From: Amoeboradix gromovi
Taxonomy: Eukaryota; Sanchytriomycota; Sanchytriomycetes; Sanchytriales; Sanchytriaceae
Assembly (NCBI GenBank): GCA_018985225.1
Contig: JADGIF010000207.1
Location: forward strand, 1 to 14,693
DNA: 14,693 bases
Reading direction: 5' to 3'
Shown here: piece by piece, positions 1 through 6,923 of the stretch
Layout of the letters: every line of letters starts with the position of its first letter
How positions within the stretch are numbered: the stretch's first letter is position 1
Program-made: the position numbers and the translations under genes
The notes under the pieces: generated by a model
What the model was told of the DNA's origin: nothing
Seen by the model: only the letters and a program-made list of their open reading frames with translations
Database searches by the model: none

Positions 1-114
1 CAAAGTCGATTGAGCATGAGACATTCTGCTCGGGAAGTCTACATTTTGAGGTATTTGTCCTAAAAAGTTTATCAAGTTTTTGTAGTGTGTTCCATTTTAC
101 TGGAGCCAAAAACT

Positions 115-2133
115 ATGACAACCCAGACCCCGATCAAAATCAAGACATACAGAGCAACTGTATCTAATAACGATTTTAGAGACCTTCAAAGTTGCTTTAT
201 TGCAATAAGAAATCAGGAAGTATCATCTTTGAGTTTTGAAAAGCTTTACAGAATATGTTGGAACGCAGTTCTTGGAAAGCAAGGCAACAAAGTTTACAAA
301 ATGTTGTATGAGCAATTGGAAATATTATCAGAGAACTGCTCTAAAGAATGGACCAACATCGACGATCTTTTGAAACTATGGAACAACTTGAAGAAATGCC
401 TGAAATCTTACCATGAAGTAACAACTTATTTAAACAAAAACTATATTCAAAAAAACAATCTGGACTCTATTTATGAGATGGGGTATAAGCTTTGGGGATC
501 TAAAGTAATCTATTCCCATTATGACTTATTTATTTCGCAGTATGAACTTTTAACAACTTCTTTTTTTAATCAAATCGATAACAATGATGTAATGTCTAGT
601 GTATATGAAATGATATCTCTCTCTCAATTTCAAAACACCTCTATTAGTGATCATTGTAGCGATGCAATACTGAAATGGCTCACAGAATATTTAACTTCCA
701 TTCAGGGTGCCACGGCTATAGTATTCTTTAACAAAATGAACGACCTAATTGACAGAATTACTGCCAACTCTATGATATTATTTTCAGATGAATTTTCAAA
801 TTTGTTGCTGCTCACAATTTGTACACACATGATCCAGTTCAATTCAGAGCTTTTTAAATCAAATGCATCAAATTTATTAAACGAACCCCACAAACTGCTT
901 CCTATTGTCAACATAGCCTTCAAGTATGGAAACACCAAGACTATGCTCGTTTCACTCATTTCTGATATTTTTAAATCTAGCTTGTCTAAAATTATGATAC
1001 CCGTCAAAGAAAAACGCTCAACTGTTAAATTTTGCTTGGATGTACTTGAAATACATTACTTTTCGGCTAATTTAATTGATGCCAGCAACTATAATGTTCT
1101 CATGGACTCAAAATTGTCTCTAGTCTTTTCAGATTACTTGGAATCAGTCGAGCTATCGTGTGATGCGATAAATGTGTTTTTTGATCAGATCCTGCTTGAT
1201 GAGACACAAAGTACTATTGACGAGGGTCTGATTCTGTTTAAATACTGGAGAGATAAAGACTTCTTCCAAAAAATTTATTCTTTATATCTTGGTCAAAGAT
1301 TAATAGGTCACAAATCAGTTGACTACAGTAAAGAAATGCTAGTACTCTCTCACTTCAAATCGTCTTGCGGAGTAGCATATACGACTAAAATGGAAGTAAT
1401 GATTCAAGATATTCGTGCCTCTAATTCACTTGATATTCCGGGCGATATACATCCACGGATAATAACAATGGCAGCATGGCCATACAAAATACAGGAAACT
1501 TATCCGTTACATATAAGACCGCTTTTAAACGAATTTGAAGCCATCTATTCTCAAAAGTACGCCAATCGGAAACTAAACTGGAACATACATTTAGGTGTAG
1601 CAATACTGAAGGCACATTTTGACAAAGACTATGAATTGCACATATCTTGCATTCAAATGTGTGTTTTAACGTTGTTCAACGAGAAATCAGTTTATTCTTT
1701 GTTGGAGCTGCAAAATATCTTGAATTTACAACCCATCGATTTGAATAGGCATCTGATGCCACTGTGCTTGTCAAAGCATAAGCTAATAATTAAAGATCCA
1801 AAATCGAAACATTGCTTACCGACAGATCTATTTCATATCAATAAAGAATTTAAGCACAATCTTTTTAGAGTCAAAATACCTGTAATGCAATCAAATGTTC
1901 AGCATAAACCAACTGTAGAAGATAGGACCTATCAAATCGAAGCTGTTGTAATTAAAGTAATGAAATCTAAAAAAGAACTCGCGCACAACTTGTTAATAAA
2001 CGAAGTACTTCAAGAGCTAGAGCCCATTTTTAAAGCAGATGTAATAGCAATAAAACTCTGCATAGAGCAATTAATTGGCCGTGACTTTATTAAAAGAAAG
2101 GAAGATAAAGATTTTTATCAATATATTGCTTAA
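115..2133 (+). CDS. CUL3: Cullin-3-like scaffold of a BTB-type ubiquitin ligase
   Basis: Predicted 672-residue cullin. Cullins hold a RING protein (RBX1) at the C-terminus and a substrate adaptor at the N-terminus; CUL3 uses BTB proteins. The N-terminal LSFEKLYR (residues 39-46) followed by a VLGKQGNKVY-like segment closely resembles the first cullin repeat of CUL3 as I know it. The C-terminal winged-helix block contains VMKSKK, with Lys617 at the expected neddylation position, and the protein ends in the usual cullin tail (YQYIA). The cullin homology domain (roughly residues 370-580) includes the typical LILFKYWRDKDFF and YSLYLGQRL segments. The length is slightly below the usual 730-770. 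I chose the ATG at 115; the frame is open upstream to a GTG at 85, which is unlikely as a eukaryotic start. No intron is visible. Assignment to the CUL3 subtype rather than another cullin is by motif recall, not by a tree. Confidence 0.88.
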   Translation: MTTQTPIKIKTYRATVSNNDFRDLQSCFIAIRNQEVSSLSFEKLYRICWNAVLGKQGNKVYKMLYEQLEILSENCSKEWTNIDDLLKLWNNLKKCLKSYHEVTTYLNKNYIQKNNLDSIYEMGYKLWGSKVIYSHYDLFISQYELLTTSFFNQIDNNDVMSSVYEMISLSQFQNTSISDHCSDAILKWLTEYLTSIQGATAIVFFNKMNDLIDRITANSMILFSDEFSNLLLLTICTHMIQFNSELFKSNASNLLNEPHKLLPIVNIAFKYGNTKTMLVSLISDIFKSSLSKIMIPVKEKRSTVKFCLDVLEIHYFSANLIDASNYNVLMDSKLSLVFSDYLESVELSCDAINVFFDQILLDETQSTIDEGLILFKYWRDKDFFQKIYSLYLGQRLIGHKSVDYSKEMLVLSHFKSSCGVAYTTKMEVMIQDIRASNSLDIPGDIHPRIITMAAWPYKIQETYPLHIRPLLNEFEAIYSQKYANRKLNWNIHLGVAILKAHFDKDYELHISCIQMCVLTLFNEKSVYSLLELQNILNLQPIDLNRHLMPLCLSKHKLIIKDPKSKHCLPTDLFHINKEFKHNLFRVKIPVMQSNVQHKPTVEDRTYQIEAVVIKVMKSKKELAHNLLINEVLQELEPIFKADVIAIKLCIEQLIGRDFIKRKEDKDFYQYIA

Positions 2134-2137
2134 TAAA
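2132..2137 (+). terminator. AATAAA poly(A) signal overlapping the cullin stop codon
   Basis: The cullin stop TAA (2131-2133) shares its last two bases with AATAAA. The 3' UTR must be very short, because the convergent HSP20-like gene ends at 2170. The signal function is inferred from the hexamer only. Confidence 0.55.
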
Positions 2138-2169
2138 CCTATTTACTTACATCAGATTACCTAAAGCCG

Positions 2170-2608
2170 CTAACTACTTTTCAAACAGACTGCTATGCAA
2201 TCAGGTTTATTAATTATTGCAGGGTTTTGATGGTCAATTGGACGCAACGTCATTTCATTCGGCAATTTTATGTGCCTTACAAATGCACCATCATTGTCAA
2301 CATTCTTAAAAACTTCTGTATCAGTGTTTATGGGTAGGCTGTGGTCCAAACAGCTTCTTATTTGAGAGTTCAATTTGCCGCAAAGAATCAAGTGGCGACC
2401 CTCTACTTTGACTGAAATATTTGACAAGACGTATTGCGCAGGTATTAGGTACACTATGTATATATCATCTTTAAATGATTTGATACAGTAAGGCGGGAAT
2501 TCATTCAACGACATTGAGATTGGAGACACTGCAAAACTGACAAACTTTTTAAAACAAATGTCTCAAAAAGTAGATGTAGTTAAGTAGATACCTCACATAT
2601 TCTGTCAT
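2170..2608 (-). CDS. Small HSP20-like (alpha-crystallin fold) protein, two exons
   Basis: Proposed spliced gene on the minus strand: exon 1 at 2608-2592 (17 nt, starting with ATG) and exon 2 at 2536-2170, giving 127 residues. The core resembles an alpha-crystallin/HSP20 domain: a strand-like NISVKVEGRHLILCGKL segment, an acidic middle, then FVRHIKLPNEM, which matches the F-x-R-x-x-x-LP pattern of small heat-shock proteins. Such proteins are ATP-independent holdase chaperones. The usual G-x-L motif near the C-terminus is not obvious, so it is a divergent member, and a p23/CS-type domain is an alternative. Without the splice the only in-frame ATG is at 2514, giving a 114-residue protein. The splice restores an upstream start in frame. 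It converges on the cullin with only 36 bp between stop codons. Confidence 0.55.
2537..2591 (-). other. Putative 55-nt spliceosomal intron in the HSP20-like gene
   Basis: Read on the minus strand, it begins GTATCT directly after ...GTGAG and ends TTTGTCAG. Removing it joins ATG ACA GAA TAT GTG AG to T TTT GCA GTG in frame. A second AG (TTTTGCAG) lies eight bases further on, but using it would shift the frame. It is similar in length to the intron proposed in the chitinase gene. Confidence 0.5.
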
Positions 2609-3381
2609 CTATGATTTATGCCGACAAGTCATAGCTATCAGTACCACTTCTTTTGTTCTAAGATTAGATTCTCCTACAAAATTGGGAAAATATAGCCATT
2701 AGATTTAAACAATTGGGACATCAAGTGTAAAAACTAGACCAACTCTCTGAGACAGCTTGAAGCATTATATCAAGTGTGTATTAACCGATAGTAAATTAAA
2801 TTAAATTAATCTTATTGGTTGCACCTTTTGCCTAGACACTCAAAGACCTCGTATATTTGAAAGGGATAGTGGTCATCTTGTTATATTTTAAAGAGAGGAA
2901 TGACATTAATGAAAGAAGAAGGACTTTTATTAGTAATAGTATTTCCTCCTTATGGAGCACCTACTTTAAAAACGACTTGGCCTGGTCTTATATTTGGTGT
3001 CCCAAACCTCGTATTTGAACTTAATGTCTTAGCATTAAAAACGGTAAATTCGGTTAATGATATTTACGCATATACTTCTACTAGCACATGTAATAATGGA
3101 ATCCTTGGTGTCCACAAGATAATGCGCATGTTTGGTCCACTAAATTTGTACAAAATTGTGCAGTAGTTGAAGCAACTACTCGATTGCCACCTATCTAATA
3201 TTGCATGAAATCAAAAAGAAAATCAAGATATACATACGCTCCCCAATTCCAAAAAGAATGTTTAAAGTGAGAGAATCTCCAAGTCATTGAGCACCTGTTA
3301 GCGAATGGTGAAAGAACGGACCGGCAGAGAGGAACTTAGAATAATCGTCTCATCAATTTACAGGTGATAAAATTTGGGGTA
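2609..3381. other. Gene-poor stretch with two unidentified coding-like segments
   Basis: No gene is called here. The plus strand at 2900-3166 is open for 88 codons, and one antisense frame of the same stretch is also nearly open (few stops). Neither product shows a domain I recognise. The short motif CAAA-CCTCGTAT-TTGAA occurs twice (around 2840-2862 and 3002-3018), and GGTGTCC is also repeated, so the region has weak internal repetition. At 3205-3339 a plus-strand frame of 44 codons, starting MKSKRKSRYTYAPQ and broken by one TGA at 3268, reads like a protein fragment. The stretch may be decayed mobile-element DNA, since it lies beside a Fanzor relic. Confidence 0.3.
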
Positions 3382-3822
3382 CTCCTCGTTAAAAGTCCAG
3401 ATTTCCGAGAAAATCGAGAATTTCCACAGAGAAACTAATGCTAGTTTCTCCGTTACAGTGATTGCTCACGCTTTCACTACCCTGAGGCGGGATTGAATAA
3501 GGATGCATACACTTGATGTATATGTTCCTTGCAGCCATATGATCTCTATCTATCTTCAAAGGACACTTTGTACATGTGTATGTTTCTAAATTGGTTTGCT
3601 TTAGAGTACCACACCTTGTACATGTCTGACTAGTAAATGATTCATTGCATTCGATTATCGTATTTCCTCTTTGCTTACACTTGAACTTCAAGCGTTCCTT
3701 GAATGCGTAATGGGACATTTTAGCCATGTTTCTTGCGACCTTGCTCGACAAGCTACTTATATCATTTGACTAGTATTAGACGATGGCAAGTATACAAGAT
3801 CATATGTCTTTGTATGCTGTAC
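3382..3822 (-). pseudogene. Fanzor/TnpB-type nuclease remnant, copy 1 (C-terminal part)
   Basis: The longest open piece (3751-3389, minus strand) encodes the C-terminal end of a TnpB/Fanzor nuclease. It has a helical SHYAFKERLKFKCKQRG segment, ESFTSQTC, a zinc ribbon formed by C-x2-C (CTRC) and C-x2-C (CTKC), and the RuvC-III signature DRDHMAARNI with its conserved aspartates. In prokaryotes this protein is the RNA-guided nuclease of IS200/IS605 and IS607 elements; Fanzors are the eukaryotic relatives. Just upstream, a different frame (3822-3760) reads YLPSSNTSQM, matching the P-x-F-x-T-S-x-M segment that precedes this region in the family. There is therefore a frameshift around 3760, plus a stop. 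The RuvC-I and N-terminal parts are not seen, so this is a relic. The zinc ribbon is intact, unlike in the other copies, suggesting it is the youngest. Confidence 0.85.
3429..3450. repeat. Perfect 9-bp inverted repeat near the Fanzor copy 1 3' end
   Basis: Arms GAGAAACTA (3429-3437) and TAGTTTCTC (3442-3450) enclose a 4-nt loop. It lies within the last codons of Fanzor copy 1, where TnpB-family elements usually overlap with their guide (omega) RNA scaffold. The other copies retain the GAGAAACT arm or the following sequence but not the full palindrome. Confidence 0.6.
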
Positions 3823-4052
3823 CTATTAGTTATTTATTTAGAATTGATTTACCATTTGCGAAATGGAAGAATATCGAGTGTTTAAGCTATAAGAGAAATC
3901 TGGAAAAGTCTTGAAATGATACAAAAATATATACAAATTCGCGATAAATGATTTATTCAAGAAAATAGTCAAGCTGTTGTTAAGATAACTTTGCCTGTTC
4001 TACAGCGGTATCTTAAGTGGTAAGAAACTATAATGAGACGTATAATCAGGAT
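3823..4052. other. Spacer between Fanzor copy 1 and the Chibby-like gene
   Basis: AT-rich spacer of about 230 bp. I see no recognisable protein, RNA or further Fanzor motif in any frame. It should contain the 3' UTR of the Chibby-like gene. Confidence 0.4.
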
Positions 4053-4057
4053 TTATT
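4052..4057 (-). terminator. AATAAA overlapping the Chibby-like stop codon
   Basis: On the minus strand the last codon CAA and the stop TAA create AATAAA, so the poly(A) hexamer contains the stop codon itself. Confidence 0.5.
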
Positions 4058-4379
4058 GGCTGCCTAAGGCTTCAATTAAATCTAATTTTGTAGTGGTTAA
4101 TATGTCTAGCAAGGTTTCTACTTTAAATTTAAGCTCGTCATTCTCTCTTTGCAACGCATCCAACTTTTTCTTATCCATTGGCTGTCCATTATTTGAGTTA
4201 GCCATACTTTTGATTCCAGAATTACCGTTTACACTCCAAATCCCATTTTCATAAATCAACTCATTTCCTTGCAATTGCAGGCGTATACTTGGCAATTGGT
4301 CCTCATTATATGCTGATTTTTGAATCCCACCTTCGCTGAAATGTCTGGATCTTCTCTTTAGAGATTCCACTGAATACAT
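4053..4379 (-). CDS. Chibby-family protein (basal body / ciliary)
   Basis: A 108-residue protein. The middle (residues 33-50) reads LQLQGNELIYENGIWSV, matching the Chibby pattern of a hydrophobic strand followed by F/Y-E-N-G-x-W. The C-terminal part (residues 72-100) is a coiled coil, KLDALQRENDELKFKVETLLDIL, closely parallel to the Chibby leucine-zipper region with its LKVDILLDML-like core. The N-terminus has SLKRRSRHFSEGG, basic and serine-rich like the family. Human CBY1 is about 126 residues, so the size fits. In animals Chibby acts at the distal appendages of the mother centriole and in ciliogenesis, and it also binds beta-catenin; here only the basal-body role is plausible. ATG at 4379; no intron is seen. 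It is flanked on both sides by Fanzor relics. The identification rests on motif recall across a short protein. Confidence 0.72.
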   Translation of the reverse strand: MYSVESLKRRSRHFSEGGIQKSAYNEDQLPSIRLQLQGNELIYENGIWSVNGNSGIKSMANSNNGQPMDKKKLDALQRENDELKFKVETLLDILTTTKLDLIEALGSQ

Positions 4380-4409
4380 ATATGAATGGCTTGACTTTTC
4401 GAAACATGA

Positions 4410-4619
4410 ATTTTTGATATATTAAGCTTTAGAGCAGAGTTTGAAGCAAAACTTGAAGAGCAATACAATAAAATTTGTGAGTCCGATTTGCGTTGATGGG
4501 AGAAATTTTACAAAAAACTGGCAAACTCATTTGAACAAAATATTTCAAATGAAGATGTCAAGCAGAATGCCGCACAGTTTATTACCTATGAATTAGTTGG
4601 CAATTAGTTACTCAACTCT
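4410..4619 (+). pseudogene. Unidentified coding-like stretch with one in-frame TGA
   Basis: A plus-strand frame reads as a charged, helical protein of about 69 codons (IFDILSFRAEFEAKLEEQ and, after a single TGA at 4491-4493, WEKFYKKLANSFEQN and on to a TAG). The amino acid composition (Glu/Lys/Asn with periodic hydrophobics) looks like real protein rather than random AT-rich translation. No ATG start precedes it, and I found no splice pair that removes the TGA. I do not recognise the family. It could be a decayed gene fragment or part of a mobile element. It lies divergently upstream of the Chibby-like gene. Confidence 0.3.
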
Positions 4620-4674
4620 CTTTTTATCTACTTGGAAATAAGCAAAACAAATAATTTTATAGCAATAGCTTGCA

Positions 4675-5000
4675 CTGGTAAGAGTCACGATTTAAGAGAA
4701 ACCAAGGATTTGCAGAGAAACTGTCGGTTACTCGATCTGTTATAGTGGTTGCTCACGCTTCCACTCCATTTGGCCGGGACCCAATAACGATGCAAATAAG
4801 TATCTGTTCCTTGATGCTATAGCCTCTATCAACTTTCAGATGACAGTTTGTGTATGTGTAAGTCTCCAGGTTGGTTTTCTTCAGAGTATTATGTATGTCG
4901 CACGTTTTTGAAGTAAGACGCAAGTCTAGAAAGAGAGTGCATTGGAAATTTATAACCCATTTAATCAAAATAAATGGTTTACTTAATTAAATTCGATATC
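4675..5000 (-). pseudogene. Fanzor/TnpB remnant, copy 2 (highly decayed)
   Basis: A minus-strand frame (4968-4753) contains LTSKTC, TLKKTNLETYTYTNC and LKVDRG, which align with TSQTC, TLKQTNLETYTCTKC and LKIDRD of copy 1. Most zinc-ribbon cysteines are lost and the DRD motif has become DRG, so it cannot be an active nuclease. At the DNA level a 27-nt block (4738-4764, containing GGTTGCTCACGC) differs from copy 1 (3451-3477) at only four positions, all transitions. The shared 3' terminus lies at about 4675-4686. Degraded frames further upstream (to perhaps 5170, including NRVDLVHEEL) may belong to the same element, but this is weak. Confidence 0.72.
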
Positions 5001-5365
5001 TGCTCTCATGCTTGAGATACTGCAATTACTTCTCAATTGTACTTATAATGACAGTAATTATATTCAATCGCCTGTTATAAACATCTTTCTCTGTGATCCT
5101 ATTTCATAGTGGTATTCATATCATCGCCACACAAGCTCTTCATGCACTAGATCCACTCTGTTGAGCTTGCTACCATAAGAGGTGATTTTGAATGAGTGCA
5201 ATTATCTTTAAGGGCATGAGCTTCACAGATTAATTTTTTATGGGAATTTAGACATCCAAAAGCTCAACTTTTTTTGACATTTTCTTAACCTCAGTCTAGG
5301 TTTAATAGAGAATGTCTGAAATACCTCTTTGAAACAGGTTTAATTTTTGTAAAATCAAAATCTCA
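5001..5365. other. Spacer upstream of the F-box gene, possibly with decayed Fanzor sequence
   Basis: No open gene. On the minus strand 5010-5170 shows broken frames that might continue Fanzor copy 2. The last 150 bp before the F-box ATG are AT-rich and should hold its promoter, but no specific element can be named. Confidence 0.3.
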
Positions 5366-6760
5366 ATGAGCAGCAAGAAACCAGCCCCAAAGCATATCAT
5401 TAAATCTCTTACGACTCTTTACAAGCAGAAAAAATACAAACAACTAAATAGCTGTCTTCCAAACCTATTGGAAAAATACAAAGATCTATTTTTGATGAAA
5501 ATTGCTGTCTGCACGTTGAAAGATCAAAATAAAGCATTTACCCAGCTTTGCTCCAAAGCCTATAAACAGTTCAAAGATGAGTGGTTTATTAAAACACTAA
5601 ATCCTACCTACAAACTCAATTCAGATTGTTGGTTTGAGATTTGTAAGTTTTTGTCAACTCAGGACCTGGGTAGACTAAGATCTACTTGCACAAGTTTAAA
5701 CACTGTAATGAGCCAGGGAATATTTTTTGATGTTGTAGAATGTACAAAAAAAACTGAAAAACAACTCTCTAGTGCATTAAGGCATCGTCAAGATATCAAA
5801 CTTTTAAAACTCACAAAATGCAAGATTCTTGGTAGTAATAATCTTTGCAATCTTGTTTCTTTAACCCTTGTGGATTGCGATATTAGTATGAAGCTGACAA
5901 GTCGCTTAATTCAACATTCAGTGGCATTAAAGCACCTAAGCCTAACCAAGATGCTATTTTATGGGGTATTTTTAAATAACAAGGCATTGCATGAATTGTA
6001 TCTTAATGATTGTAGTGTTGGACTGCCTCTAGATGCTGAATTGTCTTTTACAACTATTAAATTCACGTGTATTAATACCTCTCTAGATATAATTTCTAGC
6101 ATTAAAGGTATAAGTCATCTATGTGTACACTCTTGTGCTATAATAGATGTAGATTATCTAAAGAAAATGGATCTTGAGTCGCTATCTCTTGGTAACGTGC
6201 AGTTTCAAGACAAAGATAACTTTTATCTAAACCTGAGTACTTACTTTCCAAAATTGCATATAATACATATAACCGACCCCTTATTTAACAAAAAACATTT
6301 AATGAATCTGAAGTCACTTGATTTGATCGAGTTGCATCTTTGTAAAGTGGACTGTTCTACTGGGTCTGATTATGTTGAATTTCCATCGCTGCGCAAACTA
6401 ACTCTCCGCGAATGCCAACTTAACTACAATATACCAGTAACTGGACCCGTTACATATATAGATTTGGCATTGAATATAAACATAATGCCAGCCCTTCTAA
6501 TTGATTTTATAAAGAAAGTTGCATTCACAAATGGAAAATTATTCAACAAGATAGATGTAGGTGGATGTTATTCGCTGCAGCAGCATCATCTAAGTAGGAT
6601 AGCAAAATTGACTGAGTTGCTGGATATAACGGATTTACACATTCCTCTTAACTTTTATTCCGAACTGCAGGGTTTAACAAAGGTTGTATGGAGAAAGACC
6701 AACGAACTGGTAGTAGACAGAGCAAACGAAGGAAGACAGAGACAACAGCAGCGCATTTAA
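5366..6760 (+). CDS. F-box and leucine-rich-repeat protein
   Basis: A 464-residue protein. Residues about 83-122 (KLNSDCWFEICKFLSTQDL, then GRLRSTCTSLN) form an F-box, the motif that docks onto Skp1 in SCF (cullin-1) ubiquitin ligases. It is followed by a run of irregular leucine-rich repeats, visible as LKHLSLTKM, LHELYLNDC, LESLSLGNV, LIELHLCKV and LRKLTLREC, which would recognise the substrate. The first 80 residues are basic and helical with no named domain. The C-terminus is a short Arg/Gln-rich tail. It is probably an FBXL-type adaptor; the substrate cannot be deduced. It would work with a CUL1-type cullin, not with the CUL3-like gene at the left end. ATG at 5366; no intron is needed. 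An AATAAA lies at 6767, just after the stop. Confidence 0.8.
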   Translation: MSSKKPAPKHIIKSLTTLYKQKKYKQLNSCLPNLLEKYKDLFLMKIAVCTLKDQNKAFTQLCSKAYKQFKDEWFIKTLNPTYKLNSDCWFEICKFLSTQDLGRLRSTCTSLNTVMSQGIFFDVVECTKKTEKQLSSALRHRQDIKLLKLTKCKILGSNNLCNLVSLTLVDCDISMKLTSRLIQHSVALKHLSLTKMLFYGVFLNNKALHELYLNDCSVGLPLDAELSFTTIKFTCINTSLDIISSIKGISHLCVHSCAIIDVDYLKKMDLESLSLGNVQFQDKDNFYLNLSTYFPKLHIIHITDPLFNKKHLMNLKSLDLIELHLCKVDCSTGSDYVEFPSLRKLTLRECQLNYNIPVTGPVTYIDLALNINIMPALLIDFIKKVAFTNGKLFNKIDVGGCYSLQQHHLSRIAKLTELLDITDLHIPLNFYSELQGLTKVVWRKTNELVVDRANEGRQRQQQRI

Positions 6761-6766
6761 GTCTAC

Positions 6767-6772
6767 AATAAA
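6767..6772 (+). terminator. AATAAA poly(A) signal of the F-box gene
   Basis: The hexamer lies seven bases after the TAA stop. The converging END3-like gene ends at 6922, leaving a 161-bp spacer in which I see nothing else. Confidence 0.5.
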
Positions 6773-6917
6773 AGAATTTCTTATCACTTTAGACATGACC
6801 TGTTTTTGGATGAGATGTTTTATGATAGACACCACCGCAGTTTATAATTTGTAGCCGAGAGCCTTGTTATTACTGCCTAAAGAATACTAAAAATGTAACT
6901 TTCCTTTCATTAATGCA

Positions 6918-6923
6918 TTTATT
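6918..6923 (-). terminator. AATAAA overlapping the END3-like stop codon
   Basis: The minus-strand stop TAA is followed directly by TAA, and AATAAA starts at the second base of the stop, as in the cullin gene. Confidence 0.5.

Noticed and set aside
85-114. Upstream GTG start for the cullin
   Set aside because: The gene set is eukaryotic nuclear, so the first ATG in frame (115) is preferred; the ten extra residues have no cullin similarity.
2900-3166. An 88-codon plus-strand frame as a gene
   Set aside because: No domain, no homologue recognised and an antisense frame that is also almost open; kept only as part of an unexplained region.
3292-3367. Inverted repeat CACCTGT / ACAGGTG about 67 nt apart
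   Set aside because: Only seven paired bases with a long gap; easily chance, and not tied to any element end.
4033-4254. A 73-codon plus-strand frame
   Set aside because: It is the antisense shadow of the Chibby-like gene.
3268-4493. TGA reassigned to a sense codon, suggested by two coding-like stretches each broken by one TGA and by no gene here ending in TGA
   Set aside because: All intact genes use TGG for tryptophan and none needs a TGA inside its frame; TAA preference is expected at this base composition. Pseudogene decay explains the TGAs more simply.
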